Part shown: positions 49,839 to 59,163 of the stretch, piece after piece | Layout of the letters: each line of letters starts with the position of its first letter | Numbering within the stretch: the stretch's first letter is position 1 | Assembly: GCF_041261445.1 (NCBI RefSeq) | Contig: NZ_JBGCCU010000012.1 | Location: forward strand, 186,001 to 250,000 | Direction: 5' to 3' | DNA: 64,000 nt | DNA from: Catenulispora sp. EB89 | GTDB taxonomy: Bacteria > Actinomycetota > Actinomycetes > Streptomycetales > Catenulisporaceae | Program-made: the position numbers and the translations under genes | The notes under the pieces: model-generated | The model's input: only the letters and a program-made list of their open reading frames with translations | The model's database searches: none | Told to the model about the DNA's origin: nothing

Positions 49839-52096
49839 GCGCCCCGACCGTCACCGATCTCGTAGTCGGCGGCATGACCTGCGCCGCATGCGTCAGTCGC
49901 GTGGAACGGCGCCTGGCCCGCGTCGACGGCGTCTCGGCCGGCGTGAACCTGGCCACCGGCCGGGCCCGCATCCTGCATCCGGCGCACATCCCGGTCCAGG
50001 ACCTGATCGCCGCGGTCGAGCAGGCCGGATACACGGCGTGCCTGGTCTCCGCCGCCGCCCCGCCGGAGTCGGAGCCCGAGCCGCCAACCGACCGCGAACG
50101 CCTGCTCGGCGTCGCCGCGATGGCCGTGCCGGTCATCCTCCTGTCCATGATCCCGGCGTTCCAGTTCCGCAACTGGCAATGGTTCTGCTTCCTCCTCGCC
50201 GCGCCAGTCGTGACCTGGGGCGCCTGGCCCTTCCACCGCCGAGCCCTGCTCAACCTGCGGCACGCCACCGCGACCATGGACACCCTGGTGAGCCTTGGCA
50301 TCCTCGCGTCCTTCGGCTGGTCGGTCTACGCGTTGTTCTTCGGCACCGCAGGCGACCCCGGCATGCGCATGGGCTTCTCGCTCCGCGCTGGTGGCGGCGG
50401 CGACGGTGCCGGGCACATGTACCTGGAAGCAGCCGTCGGCGTGCCCTTGTTCGTCCTCTGCGGGCGCTATCTGGAAAGCCGAGCCCGACGCCAGACCGGA
50501 TCAGCCCTCCGCTCCCTCGCCGAGCTGAGCGTCAAAGAAGTCTGCGTCCGCGACAACGGCCACGAGCGCTGGATCCCACTGAACCAACTCCTCACCGGCC
50601 AGGAGTTCGTGGTCCGCCCCGGCGAGAAGGTCGCCACCGACGGCATCGTCGTCGAAGGCGCCTCCGCGCTCGACCTCAGCATGCTGACCGGCGAGAGCGT
50701 CCCCGTCGAGGCCGGCCCGGGGGCCCGCGTCGCCGGCGGCACCATGAACGTCGGAGGCACGCTCCTCGTCCGCGCGACCGCGATCGGCGCCGATACCCGA
50801 CTGGCCCGCATCGCCGCCCTGGTCGAAGACGCCCAGACCGGCAAAGCCCGCGCGCAGCGCCTCGCCGACACCGTCGCCGCGGTGTTCGTCCCGGCGGTGC
50901 TGGCCATCGCCGCGACCGTCCTCGGCTTCTGGCAGGGCGCCGGAGCGCGGCCCCAGGTCGCGATCACCGCAGCCGTCGCGGTCCTGGTCGTCGCCTGCCC
51001 GTGCGCGCTCGGCCTGGCCACCCCGACCGCGCTGCTGGCCGCCACCGGACGCGGCGCGCAGCTGGGCATCCTGGTCAAGGGGCCCGAAGTGCTGGAACGG
51101 CTGCGGCACCTGGACACCGTCGTCCTGGACAAGACCGGCACGCTGACCGAAGGCCGCATGACGCTGCTCGCCACCACGCCGGCCCCGGGGCACGACGCCG
51201 CCGAGGTACTACGGCTGGCCGCAGCCGTCGAACAGCGCTCCGAGCACCCCTTGGCGCGCGCCGTCACCGCCGCTGCCGTTGCTGTTGCCGCGCTTCGTAC
51301 GGCTCCGGACAGCGGCGGCTCGGCGCTGCCCGACGTCGCAGACTTCTGGTCGCGTCCCGGTATCGGCGTCGGCGCGACGGTCGAAGGCCACGAAGTCCGC
51401 GTCCTACGACCTGACGAGCCCCACGAACTACCCGAAGCACTCCGTACAGCGCTGGCCGACGCCGACGAACGCGGCTGCACCCCCGTCCTGGTCGAAGTGG
51501 ACGGAGCCCCGGCAGCGATCCTCACGATCGGCGACACCCTCCGCCCCGACGCCTACCGCACCGTGCGCCGGCTCCGAGTCCTCGGACTGGAACCGGTCCT
51601 GGCGACCGGCGACGGCCCGGGCGCGGCCGCCGCCGTGGCGCGTGAGCTGGGCATCACCGCTGTGCACCACTCGGCCTCGCCGGAACGCAAGGCTGCGATC
51701 GTCGCCGACCTGCGCGCCACCGGCCGCGTCGTGGCCGTGGTCGGCGACGGCGTCAACGACACCGTCGCACTCGCCGCGGCCGACCTGGGCGTCGCCATGG
51801 GAGGCGGGACGGACGCCGCGATCGGCGCCGCCGGCCTGACCCTGGTGCGCGCCGACATCGGCCTGGTCGCCGACGCCGTGTGCCTGGCCCGGCGCACGCT
51901 GTCCACGATCCGCGCGAACCTGCTCTGGGCCTTCGGCTACAACCTCGTCCTCATCCCGCTGGCCGCCGTCGGACTGCTGAACCCGATGCTGGCCGCCGCC
52001 GCGATGTCCGCGAGCTCGCTGCTGGTCGTCGGCAACAGCCTGCGGCTGCGCACGTGGCAGCCGCAGCGCCGCAGCCTCGGGGGAGGGGCGCGATGA
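49835..52096 (+). CDS. copA: copper-exporting P1B-type ATPase
   Basis: The protein has 753 residues. One N-terminal HMA domain has MTCAACVSRVERRLARVDG (CxxC copper site). Eight membrane helices follow; LTGESVPVEAG is the actuator motif, VVACPCALGLATPTALLAATG the CPC metal site, DKTGTLTEG the phosphorylated Asp, SEHPLAR the P1B HP motif, and GDGVNDTVALAAADLGVAMGGG the hinge. Together these define a Cu(I) exporter. It starts inside the stop of the small Met-tailed gene and its own stop overlaps the start of the PCuAC-like gene, so three copper-related proteins appear translationally linked. A CsoR-type repressor is not seen nearby. Confidence 0.95.
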   Translation: MSAPTVTDLVVGGMTCAACVSRVERRLARVDGVSAGVNLATGRARILHPAHIPVQDLIAAVEQAGYTACLVSAAAPPESEPEPPTDRERLLGVAAMAVPVILLSMIPAFQFRNWQWFCFLLAAPVVTWGAWPFHRRALLNLRHATATMDTLVSLGILASFGWSVYALFFGTAGDPGMRMGFSLRAGGGGDGAGHMYLEAAVGVPLFVLCGRYLESRARRQTGSALRSLAELSVKEVCVRDNGHERWIPLNQLLTGQEFVVRPGEKVATDGIVVEGASALDLSMLTGESVPVEAGPGARVAGGTMNVGGTLLVRATAIGADTRLARIAALVEDAQTGKARAQRLADTVAAVFVPAVLAIAATVLGFWQGAGARPQVAITAAVAVLVVACPCALGLATPTALLAATGRGAQLGILVKGPEVLERLRHLDTVVLDKTGTLTEGRMTLLATTPAPGHDAAEVLRLAAAVEQRSEHPLARAVTAAAVAVAALRTAPDSGGSALPDVADFWSRPGIGVGATVEGHEVRVLRPDEPHELPEALRTALADADERGCTPVLVEVDGAPAAILTIGDTLRPDAYRTVRRLRVLGLEPVLATGDGPGAAAAVARELGITAVHHSASPERKAAIVADLRATGRVVAVVGDGVNDTVALAAADLGVAMGGGTDAAIGAAGLTLVRADIGLVADAVCLARRTLSTIRANLLWAFGYNLVLIPLAAVGLLNPMLAAAAMSASSLLVVGNSLRLRTWQPQRRSLGGGAR

Positions 52097-52599
52097 CCGG
52101 CTCAGGCGCGCGGCGGTGGACGGCTGCCGTCCGCGCGGCGGCGGTTCCGATCGCGGCAGCCGGGCTCACGCTCACCCTCCTGACCGGCTGGGTCGCGGCC
52201 GGCCGCGCCGGCACCCCGCGACCGGTGCGGGTCAGCGCCGGGTGGATCCTCGTGCCCACCAGCCCGACGACCACCGCGGCGTTCTTCACGGTGCGCAACC
52301 CCGGCGACGTCCCCGACACCCTGCTCCGAGCCACCTCGACCGTGTCGCCGGACGTCGAACTCAGCCGTCACCTGCACGTCGGCACCGAAGGCCGGCCGGA
52401 CCCCGTCGCGAGCCTCGCCATCCCGGCGCGCGGGGAGCTGCGGATGGCACCGCACGTCGCCGACGTCGTCATCGCGAACCCGCCGGACCTCCGCCCCGGC
52501 CAGCAGGTCACGTTCACGCTCCGCTTCCGCCACAGCGGCACCGTCACGGTCAGCGCGATCGCGATCCGGCCCGAGGACCTGTACGCCCGACTCGGCTGA
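52093..52599 (+). CDS. PCuAC/DUF461-like exported copper chaperone, divergent
   Basis: The ATG at 52093 overlaps the ATPase stop by ATGA and gives 168 residues. A signal or anchor helix (AAAVPIAAAGLTLTLLTGWV) precedes a cupredoxin-like domain with TTTAAFFTVRNPGDVPDTLL and IPARGELRMAPHVADVVIANP, the PCuAC pattern. In PCuAC the copper ligands are two Met and two His. Here the first His region survives as SRHLHVGTEG but the usual late His-x-Met is replaced (VADVVI), so copper binding may be altered or lost. The gene order with CopA supports a copper role. Confidence 0.8.
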   Translation: MTGSGARRWTAAVRAAAVPIAAAGLTLTLLTGWVAAGRAGTPRPVRVSAGWILVPTSPTTTAAFFTVRNPGDVPDTLLRATSTVSPDVELSRHLHVGTEGRPDPVASLAIPARGELRMAPHVADVVIANPPDLRPGQQVTFTLRFRHSGTVTVSAIAIRPEDLYARLG

Positions 52600-52644
52600 C
52601 TTGGCTTGCTCGGCTGACTCGGCTGACTCGGCTGACCTGGCTGA
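52591..52644. repeat. six 9-bp tandem repeats (CTCGGCTGA)
   Basis: Six copies, four of them exact, span the stop codon of the PCuAC-like gene and the gap to the end of the converging histidine kinase gene. Copy number could vary without changing either protein. No hairpin terminator is visible here. Confidence 0.8.
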
Positions 52645-52648
52645 CCGG

Positions 52649-54157
52649 CTACGAGCCCGACTCCCCGTCCCCGTTCCACCGCAGCGGCAGCCGAACCCGG
52701 AACCGGGTGTCCCCCGGCACCGACTCGACACTCAGATCCCCATGGTGCCTGCTGACCACGATCCGCCACGAGATGTCCAGCCCGAGCCCCGTCCCCTTCC
52801 CCACCGGCTTCGTGGTGAAGAAGGGCTCGAAGATCCGCCCCTTGATCTCGTCGGGCACGCCCGGCCCCGTGTCGCGGAACTCGACCACCAGGTGCTCCCG
52901 GTCCAGGCTGGTGCTGATCGTCAGCGTGCCGCCGTCGGCCATGGCCGCGACCGCGTTGTCGATCAGGTTCGTCCAGACCTGGTTCAACTCCGCCGGATAC
53001 GCCGGGACCTTCGGCAGGCCCGTGCCGTAGTCCTTCACGACGCGCACCTCGGCCGGGATCTTCCCCGCGAGCATCGTCACAGTGCTGTCCAGCAGCTCGT
53101 GGACGTCCACCTCCTGCTGCGAGGCACGGTCCAACTGCGAGTACTGCTTCGCCGCGCCGACCAGGTCCGAGACGCGGTGCGTCGCCTCCTCGATCTCGGC
53201 CGTCAGACCCTCGGTCTCCAGCGTTCGGGCCAGCCACGACAGCACGGCCGGCAGCACGCCGTCGTCCAAGCCGTCGTCCACCCCGCCACCCGAGCCGCCG
53301 TCCACACCACCCGTGATCCGGTCCAGATCCTCGGCCTCCAGCCCGGCCTGCACGAACGTCGGCGCGAGCTGCCACCCGTTCTCGACGCCCCGGTCGTCGA
53401 GCCAGTCGGCCATCGCGTCCTCGCGGTCGGAGATCGCCAGCGGACCGAGGCCACTCACCGACGCCTTCCCCCGCGCAGCCGCCTCGGTAGCGCGATCCAA
53501 CACCGCCACCAGCGCCGCCAGGCTCGGAGCCCGCTCGCCGTGCGCCGCGATCGCGCCCAGATCGGCCCGCGCGCCGACCACACCCTCGCGCAGCGCGGAC
53601 GCGGCGCGCAGCGCGGCACCCGCCGGATTGTTCAGCTCGTGCGTCAGCCCGGCGGACAACGCGCCGAGCGCCAGCAGCCGTTCCCGGCCGCCGACGATCT
53701 GCTGCTGGATCTGCGTCCCGAAGAACAACCCCTCCAGCAGGTGCACCGCCATCGGGAACCACTCGTGCATCAGCGTCGAGAACAGCTCGGCGGAGACCAC
53801 GAAGAACCGCGACGGCACCGTCACCGACAACGAGTTCCGATAGATCTGCTGCACCCGGTCGCCGAGGTAGGCCTGGAACGCGCCGCTGTAGACGCCTACC
53901 TGCGAGGTCCGCGTCACCTCCACGTCGTCGGCCCCGACCCGCCGCGACAGCACGACCGTTCCCTCAAGCAGGACGTAGAACCACTGCGCCGCCTCGCCCT
54001 CGGCGTACACCTGGCCGGGCTCGAACGCCTCGACGGTGCCGTGCTCGCACAGCCAGTTCAGCTGCTCCTCGTCGAGCTTCTCGAACAGGAACAGGGTGCG
54101 CAGCTCCTCGACACTGCACGACCGCGGCACCCCGCCGCCCAAGCCCGCGGCGCTCAC
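52649..54157 (-). CDS. cNMP-binding-domain histidine kinase
   Basis: The protein has 502 residues from GTG. The N-terminal cyclic-nucleotide-binding (CRP-type) domain (about 15-130) has FEKLDEEQLNWLCEHG and YAEGEAAQWFYVLLEG. There is no obvious PAS or membrane segment. The kinase core has an H-box LSAGLTHELNNPAGAA, N-box WTNLIDNAVAAMADGG, G1 FRDTGPGVPDE and G2 KGTGLGLDISWRIV. A 25-residue Asp/Gly-rich insert interrupts the dimerisation region. Its start overlaps the stop of the fused response regulator/flavoprotein gene by GTGA, so the pair is co-translated and probably forms one signalling unit. The signal may be a nucleotide or a redox state. Confidence 0.9.
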   Translation of the reverse strand: MSAAGLGGGVPRSCSVEELRTLFLFEKLDEEQLNWLCEHGTVEAFEPGQVYAEGEAAQWFYVLLEGTVVLSRRVGADDVEVTRTSQVGVYSGAFQAYLGDRVQQIYRNSLSVTVPSRFFVVSAELFSTLMHEWFPMAVHLLEGLFFGTQIQQQIVGGRERLLALGALSAGLTHELNNPAGAALRAASALREGVVGARADLGAIAAHGERAPSLAALVAVLDRATEAAARGKASVSGLGPLAISDREDAMADWLDDRGVENGWQLAPTFVQAGLEAEDLDRITGGVDGGSGGGVDDGLDDGVLPAVLSWLARTLETEGLTAEIEEATHRVSDLVGAAKQYSQLDRASQQEVDVHELLDSTVTMLAGKIPAEVRVVKDYGTGLPKVPAYPAELNQVWTNLIDNAVAAMADGGTLTISTSLDREHLVVEFRDTGPGVPDEIKGRIFEPFFTTKPVGKGTGLGLDISWRIVVSRHHGDLSVESVPGDTRFRVRLPLRWNGDGESGS

Positions 54158-55860
54158 AGCTTCTCCACGTACCGGTGCACGAGCATGACCGCCATCGCAC
54201 CCTCTCCCACCGCCGAAGCGACCCGCTTGGTCGACTCCGACCGCACATCCCCGATCGCGAACACCCCCGGCACGTTCGTCTCCAGCAGATAAGGCGCACG
54301 TTCCAACGTCCACCCCTTGACCGCCCCACCTCCCGCGGCGATGTCCGGCCCGGTGAGCAAGAACCCGCGCCGGTCGCGTTCCACGACCCCGTCGAGCCAC
54401 TCGGTCGTCGGAGCGGCGCCGATGAACACGAACAGCCACTGCGCGTCCACGTCCTCGGTCGCGCCGGTGGCCGAGTTCCGCAGCGTCAGCCGCTCCAGGT
54501 GCTCCTCGCCGTGCGCCTCGACGACCTCGGTCTCGGACCGCACCACGATCGTCGGGATCTGCGCGATCTGCTGGATCAGGTAGTACGACATCGAAGCTTC
54601 CAGCGACTCGGCGCGCACCACCAGCGTCACCGACTTCGCGAACCGCGACAGGTACACCGCGGCCTGCCCGGCCGAGTTCGCCCCGCCGACGATGAAGACG
54701 TCCCGCCCCTCGCAGTTCAGCGCCTCGGACAGCGACGAGCCGTAGGCGATGCCCTTGCCGGTGAGCTCGTCGATCCCGGGCGCCTCCAGCCGCCGGTACT
54801 CCACACCCATCGCCAGGATGACCGTGTGCGCGCCGATCGCCGTCCCGTCCGCGAACCGCACCAGGCGCGAGGAGCCGCACATCTCCAGCCCGGCGACCTC
54901 GCGCGCGGTCAGGATCTCGGCGCCGAACTTGGCCGCCTGGCGCCGCGCGCGGCCGGTCAGCTGCGCACCGGAGACGCCGTTGGGGAACCCGAGGTAGTTC
55001 TCGATCCGCGAGCTCTGCCCGGCCTGCCCGCCGGTCGCCAGGCGCTCGACGAGGACCGTCCGCAGCCCTTCGGACGCACCGTAGACCGAGGCGCTCAGGC
55101 CCGCCGGACCGCCGCCGACGACGATCAGGTCGTAGAACTCCCCGGCCGGCGTCGTCCGCAGTCCGACGTGGTCGGCGAGCTCCTGGTCGTCCGGTTCCAG
55201 CAGGGTCTGGCCGTCCGGCGCGATCACCAGCGGCAGCCGCGGCGCGTCCGCGCCGGTCGCGTCCGGGTCCTGGCCGGCGGCCAGCAGCAGGCGCTGGCCC
55301 TCCGGCTCGTCGGAGGCGTACCAGCGGAAGGGGACCTGGTTGCGGGCCAGGAACTCGCGCACCTGCGTCGAGCGCGCCGACCAGCGGTGGCCGACGACGC
55401 GGGTCTCCAGCACGGCGCGGTGGTCCTCGGCGAGCCAGGAGTCGAGCAGGCTGTCGACCACCGGGTAGAGCTTCGTCTCCGGCGGGTCCCAGGGCTTGAG
55501 CAGGTAGTGGTCGAGGTCGACGATGTTGATCGCGTCGATCGCCGCGTCGGTGTCGGCGTACGCGGTCAGCAGGATGCTGCGGGCGGCCGGGAAGACGTCG
55601 AGGCCCCGTTCCAGGAACTCCACGCCGTTCATCTCCGGCATCCGGTGGTCCGCGATCAGCAGCGCCACCAGGTCGCCGCGCAGCTTGAGCTCCTGCAACG
55701 CCTCGAGCGCCGCGGCGCCGGATTCCGCGCGCACGATCCGGTAGTCGCTGCCGTAGCGGCGGCGCAGATCCCGGGCGACGGCGCGGGACACGCCCGGATC
55801 GTCGTCGACCGTGAGGATCACAGTTCGGGGTGCGGAAGCTGCCTCGGTCACAGCGCACAA
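54154..55860 (-). CDS. response regulator fused to a thioredoxin-reductase-like flavoprotein
   Basis: The protein has 568 residues. The receiver domain (about 12-130) has ILTVDDDPGVSRAVARDLRR, the phospho-acceptor Asp in LLIADHRMPEMNG and the conserved Lys in YLLKPWDPP. A short thioredoxin/glutaredoxin-like part (about 150-230) follows. The C-terminal FAD/NAD(P)H domain has YDLIVVGGGPAGLSASVYGA, FIVGGANSAGQAAVYLSRF and VPGVFAIGDVRSES. The redox CxxC of true thioredoxin reductase is missing: the corresponding region has LSEALNCEGRDV with a single Cys. It may therefore be a sensor or a reductase with a different partner. It forms an operon with the cNMP-binding kinase. Confidence 0.92.
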   Translation of the reverse strand: MCAVTEAASAPRTVILTVDDDPGVSRAVARDLRRRYGSDYRIVRAESGAAALEALQELKLRGDLVALLIADHRMPEMNGVEFLERGLDVFPAARSILLTAYADTDAAIDAINIVDLDHYLLKPWDPPETKLYPVVDSLLDSWLAEDHRAVLETRVVGHRWSARSTQVREFLARNQVPFRWYASDEPEGQRLLLAAGQDPDATGADAPRLPLVIAPDGQTLLEPDDQELADHVGLRTTPAGEFYDLIVVGGGPAGLSASVYGASEGLRTVLVERLATGGQAGQSSRIENYLGFPNGVSGAQLTGRARRQAAKFGAEILTAREVAGLEMCGSSRLVRFADGTAIGAHTVILAMGVEYRRLEAPGIDELTGKGIAYGSSLSEALNCEGRDVFIVGGANSAGQAAVYLSRFAKSVTLVVRAESLEASMSYYLIQQIAQIPTIVVRSETEVVEAHGEEHLERLTLRNSATGATEDVDAQWLFVFIGAAPTTEWLDGVVERDRRGFLLTGPDIAAGGGAVKGWTLERAPYLLETNVPGVFAIGDVRSESTKRVASAVGEGAMAVMLVHRYVEKL

Positions 55861-56018
55861 GGTAGATCCTTATGCCGGACGGCGCCAGGCGGGGCGACCG
55901 TTCAGGGCCGGTTTCGCAGCCCCGCCTGGGCTTTCGCAAGACAAGTGCTGAAGAACTCCGCGAACCCTAATACGGCGCCTCTAGAGCCCCTGCGTTACCT
56001 TCTGCGTTATCTCCTGAG

Positions 56019-57254
56019 TCACCCCTGCGTGTCCTCGCGGATCCCCCACGGAGAGCCGTACGCCACCAACAGATCCAGGAACGGCCGCGGCGCGAAGGCC
56101 TCCGGGCCCAACACCCCGGCGCCGCTCCACACCCCGGTCGCCAACAGCTCCAGCGCCACCACCGGGTTGATCGCGGTCTGCCAGACCACGGCCTGCGAGC
56201 CGTACTCGCGCATCGACCACTCGTTGTCGACCACGTGGTAGAGGTACACCTCGCGGCGCGCGCCGTCCTTCGTGCCGGTCACCCAGGTACCCGCGCAGGT
56301 CTTGCCGCGCATGCGGTCGCCGAGCGTGGCCGGGTCCGGCAGCGCGGCGGCGACGACGTCGCGCGGGGACACCGCGGCCGGGCCGCGGTCGCTGGGGATG
56401 ACGAGGGGTTCGGTGCGGTCCAGGCCGAGTTCGTGCAGGGTCTTCAGCTTGCTGATGAAGTCGTCGCCGAGCCCGTACTTGAAGGTCACGCGCTTCGCGT
56501 CGACCCAGCGGGGGACCAGCAGCACCTCTTCGTGCTCGACGTTCACGCACTCCACCGGGCCGATGCCCTCGGGGAAGTCGAACACCTCCGGTTCGCTGAA
56601 CGGTGCCGTGGTGAACCAGCCGCGGTCGCGCTCGTAGACCACCGGCGGGTTCAGGCACTCCTCGATCGTGGTCCAGATGCTGAACGACGGTGCGAAGTCG
56701 TAGCCCTCGACGGTCAGGTTCGCGCCGTCGCGGATGCCGATCTCGTGGATCTCGTCGAAGAGTTCGTCGGCGGCGTAGCGCGCGAAGACGTCGGACAGAC
56801 CGGGCTCGACGCCGATCCCGACCAGCGCCAGGGCCCCGGCCTTCTCCCACTCCCCGGCGCGCGCGAACTGGGCGTCGCCGAGCTTTTCGCCGCACTCTTC
56901 GTAGGGACGGTCGGGGTGCGGGTGGGACAGCGACATCGCCATGTCCAGGTAGTCGGCGCCGGCGGCGAGCGCGGCGTCGAACAGCGGCAGGACGAAGCGC
57001 GGGTCGGTGGCGTTGAGGAGCACGTCGCAGCGGTGCTCGGCGAGCAGGGCGCGGACGGCGTCGCGGTCGGAGGCGTCGACCTGGGCCGCGACGAAGCGGG
57101 CGTCGTCGCCGAGCGCGGCCACGGCCGCCACCGCCGCCTCGGCCCGCGCCGGGTCGTAGTCGGCGACCACGAAGTGCTCGAAGAAGGAACGGCGGGCGGC
57201 GATACGGGTCACGGCGGTGCCGACGCCGCCGGCGCCCACAAGGAGGATTCGCAT
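56019..57254 (-). CDS. saccharopine dehydrogenase family NAD(P)-binding protein
   Basis: The protein has 411 residues. The N-terminal Rossmann fold is RILLVGAGGVGTAVTRIAAR with DYDPARAEAAVAAV, followed by the family's substrate domain (LNATDPRFVLPLFDAALAAG, YLDMAMSL, VGIGVEPGLSDVFARYA, FAPSFSIWTTIEECLNPPVV). Saccharopine dehydrogenase-like and carboxynorspermidine-type enzymes share this architecture. The residues do not let the substrate be chosen. It is divergent from a TetR gene across 68 bp, which may regulate it. Confidence 0.92.
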   Translation of the reverse strand: MRILLVGAGGVGTAVTRIAARRSFFEHFVVADYDPARAEAAVAAVAALGDDARFVAAQVDASDRDAVRALLAEHRCDVLLNATDPRFVLPLFDAALAAGADYLDMAMSLSHPHPDRPYEECGEKLGDAQFARAGEWEKAGALALVGIGVEPGLSDVFARYAADELFDEIHEIGIRDGANLTVEGYDFAPSFSIWTTIEECLNPPVVYERDRGWFTTAPFSEPEVFDFPEGIGPVECVNVEHEEVLLVPRWVDAKRVTFKYGLGDDFISKLKTLHELGLDRTEPLVIPSDRGPAAVSPRDVVAAALPDPATLGDRMRGKTCAGTWVTGTKDGARREVYLYHVVDNEWSMREYGSQAVVWQTAINPVVALELLATGVWSGAGVLGPEAFAPRPFLDLLVAYGSPWGIREDTQG

Positions 57255-57322
57255 GACGCCGATCGAACCGCCGGCCGCGCGCTAACGTCAATGGTGTTGG
57301 CATAAGGCGCTACGCTGCCGCC

Positions 57323-58024
57323 ATGCCCCCGAAACCGGTGACCTCCGAGACCGCGCGGCGCCGGCGCCGCCCCACCAAGGCCGGGACGGTGCTGACGCAC
57401 GAGCTGATCGTCGCCACGGCGCTGCGGATGCTGGCCGAGCACGGCGCCGAGGGACTGTCCGCGCGCCGCCTCGGGCTGGCGCTCGGCGCGGACCCGAGCA
57501 CCGTCTACCGCTACTTCGCCGGCATGGACGACCTGGTCCTGGCGATCGCCGACGAGCTGATCCACCAGGCGCTGGCCGGCTGGCAGCCGACCGGCCGCTG
57601 GCAGCCGGACCTGCGTGCGCTCGGGACCGCGATCCACCGCGCGTACCTGGCGCACCCGCAGGCCGCGCAGCTCACCGCGAACCGGGTGTCGGGCCGCTCG
57701 CACGAGATCGCCGCGGACGAGACCATCCTCGGCATCCTGCACGACGCGGGCTTCCACGGCGAGGCCGCCGCGCGGATCTACCACGCGTTCATCGACCAGA
57801 CGCTGGCGTTCGCGGCGCTGGACGCGGCCTCGCTGGCGCTGCCGCAGGAGACGCGGGAGGCGGACGAGCGGCAGTGGCAGGCCACGTACGCGCGGCTGCC
57901 GGGGACGACGCATCCGCACATCGCGGCCGCGGCCCCGTTGCTGGTCGCGCGGATGAATGACAGCGCGTATCCGGCGGCGCTGGACCTGCTGCTGGCCGGG
58001 GCCGCGGCCGAACTCGGTGGTTGA
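57323..58024 (+). CDS. TetR/AcrR family regulator
   Basis: The protein has 233 residues. A basic N-terminus (ARRRRRPTKAGTVL) leads into the HTH (MLAEHGAEGLSARRLGLALG, STVYRYFAGMDDLVLAIADE). The C-terminal ligand domain is helical and of the general TetR type. It is divergent from the saccharopine-dehydrogenase-family gene, its most likely target. No clear inverted repeat was found in the short intergenic gap, so autoregulation is assumed from arrangement only. Confidence 0.9.
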   Translation: MPPKPVTSETARRRRRPTKAGTVLTHELIVATALRMLAEHGAEGLSARRLGLALGADPSTVYRYFAGMDDLVLAIADELIHQALAGWQPTGRWQPDLRALGTAIHRAYLAHPQAAQLTANRVSGRSHEIAADETILGILHDAGFHGEAAARIYHAFIDQTLAFAALDAASLALPQETREADERQWQATYARLPGTTHPHIAAAAPLLVARMNDSAYPAALDLLLAGAAAELGG

Positions 58025-58067
58025 GGACCGGGCTGCGGGGTCGACGCCTGGGACGCCCGGGCTGCGG

Positions 58068-59066
58068 TCAGTGCGCCCTGGCCAGGATGCTGCGACCGGT
58101 CGCGAGTACCGCCTCTTCCTTCGGCCGCGGCGTCCAACCGAGCAGCTGTTCCGCCTTGGCGCTGGTGGCCCGGTGCGGACGCCCGATCATCGGAACCGCC
58201 TGGCGCGCGTTGTCGTCGAACCGTGCCGCCAGGCGCACGACCCAGTCCGGGATCGTCCGCGTCGAAACCCGTCGTGCCTCGGCGCCGAGGCCCTGCTTGA
58301 GGGTGGCTGCCATCTCGGACAAGGACATCAGCCCCGCGGTACCGAGGAAGCGCTCGCCGGCGGCCTTCGGGTCGGTCATGGCGCGCACGTGCAGGTCGGC
58401 GATGTCGCGGACGTCCACGATGCCGGCCGAGGCGCGCGGCAGCAGCGGGAGCTTGCCCTGCAACAGGTTCGCGACCACGGCCACGGAGGTTCCGTCGCCG
58501 GGGCCCAGGACGGGGCCGAGGATGCCGGTGGGGTTCACGACCGCCAGTTCGAGCTCGTCCTGCTGCTCGACGAAGTCCCAGGCGGCGCGTTCGGCGAGGG
58601 TCTTCGACTTCGCGTACGCGGTGACGCCGGGGGCGTCGACGTCGGTCCAGGAGCTCTCGTCGTAGGGCACGTCGGTGGGTGCGTGGCCGTAGCCGATGGC
58701 CGCGAAGGAAGACGTCAGCACCACGCGCCGGACCCCCGCACGCTGTGCGGCGCGCAGGACGCGGAGCGCGCCGTCGCGGGCCGGCCGGATCAGGTCGTCC
58801 TCGTGCGCAGGCGGGGCCGCGGGGAACGGCGAGGCGACGTGGAGTACGTAGTCCACGTCGGCGACGGCCTCGTCCCAGCCCTCGTCCTTCGTCAGGTCCG
58901 CGGTGACGAAACGGATATCGCCCGCGAGTGTCGTCCGGACCTGCTCGGCGCGGCCGGGAGTGCGCACCGTCGTGCTCACGCGGTAGCCGTCGTCGAGCAG
59001 TCGCGCGATGCAGTGCATGCCGAGAAAACCGCTGCCGCCTGTCACCAGGACGTGCTCACCGCTCAT
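58068..59066 (-). CDS. SDR family NAD(P)-dependent reductase (dihydroflavonol-4-reductase-like)
   Basis: The protein has 332 residues. HVLVTGGSGFLGMHCIARLL is the cofactor loop, DVDYVLHVASPFPAAPP follows, and ITAYAKSK-type Tyr-x-x-x-Lys appears as AYAKSKTLAE, giving an intact catalytic pair. The overall wording is that of the DFR/cinnamoyl-CoA reductase-like group of extended SDRs. It probably reduces an aldehyde or ketone. Upstream on the same strand lies a decayed TetR gene, possibly its former regulator. It converges on the TetR gene at 57323. Confidence 0.9.
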   Translation of the reverse strand: MSGEHVLVTGGSGFLGMHCIARLLDDGYRVSTTVRTPGRAEQVRTTLAGDIRFVTADLTKDEGWDEAVADVDYVLHVASPFPAAPPAHEDDLIRPARDGALRVLRAAQRAGVRRVVLTSSFAAIGYGHAPTDVPYDESSWTDVDAPGVTAYAKSKTLAERAAWDFVEQQDELELAVVNPTGILGPVLGPGDGTSVAVVANLLQGKLPLLPRASAGIVDVRDIADLHVRAMTDPKAAGERFLGTAGLMSLSEMAATLKQGLGAEARRVSTRTIPDWVVRLAARFDDNARQAVPMIGRPHRATSAKAEQLLGWTPRPKEEAVLATGRSILARAH

Positions 59067-59163
59067 GATGTGTATCCCTTCGGCTCGGCGACCGGACCCG
59101 CGATAGCGCCATCAGCGCCCGCTGCTTCACCGGAGCCTCCGCACCCCACCTGGTCCAGCGGGT

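Noticed and set aside
54158-55939. Continuous upstream extension of the histidine kinase frame
   Set aside because: It runs antiphase through the fused response regulator gene and is Arg/Gly-rich; the true start overlaps that gene's stop as GTGA.
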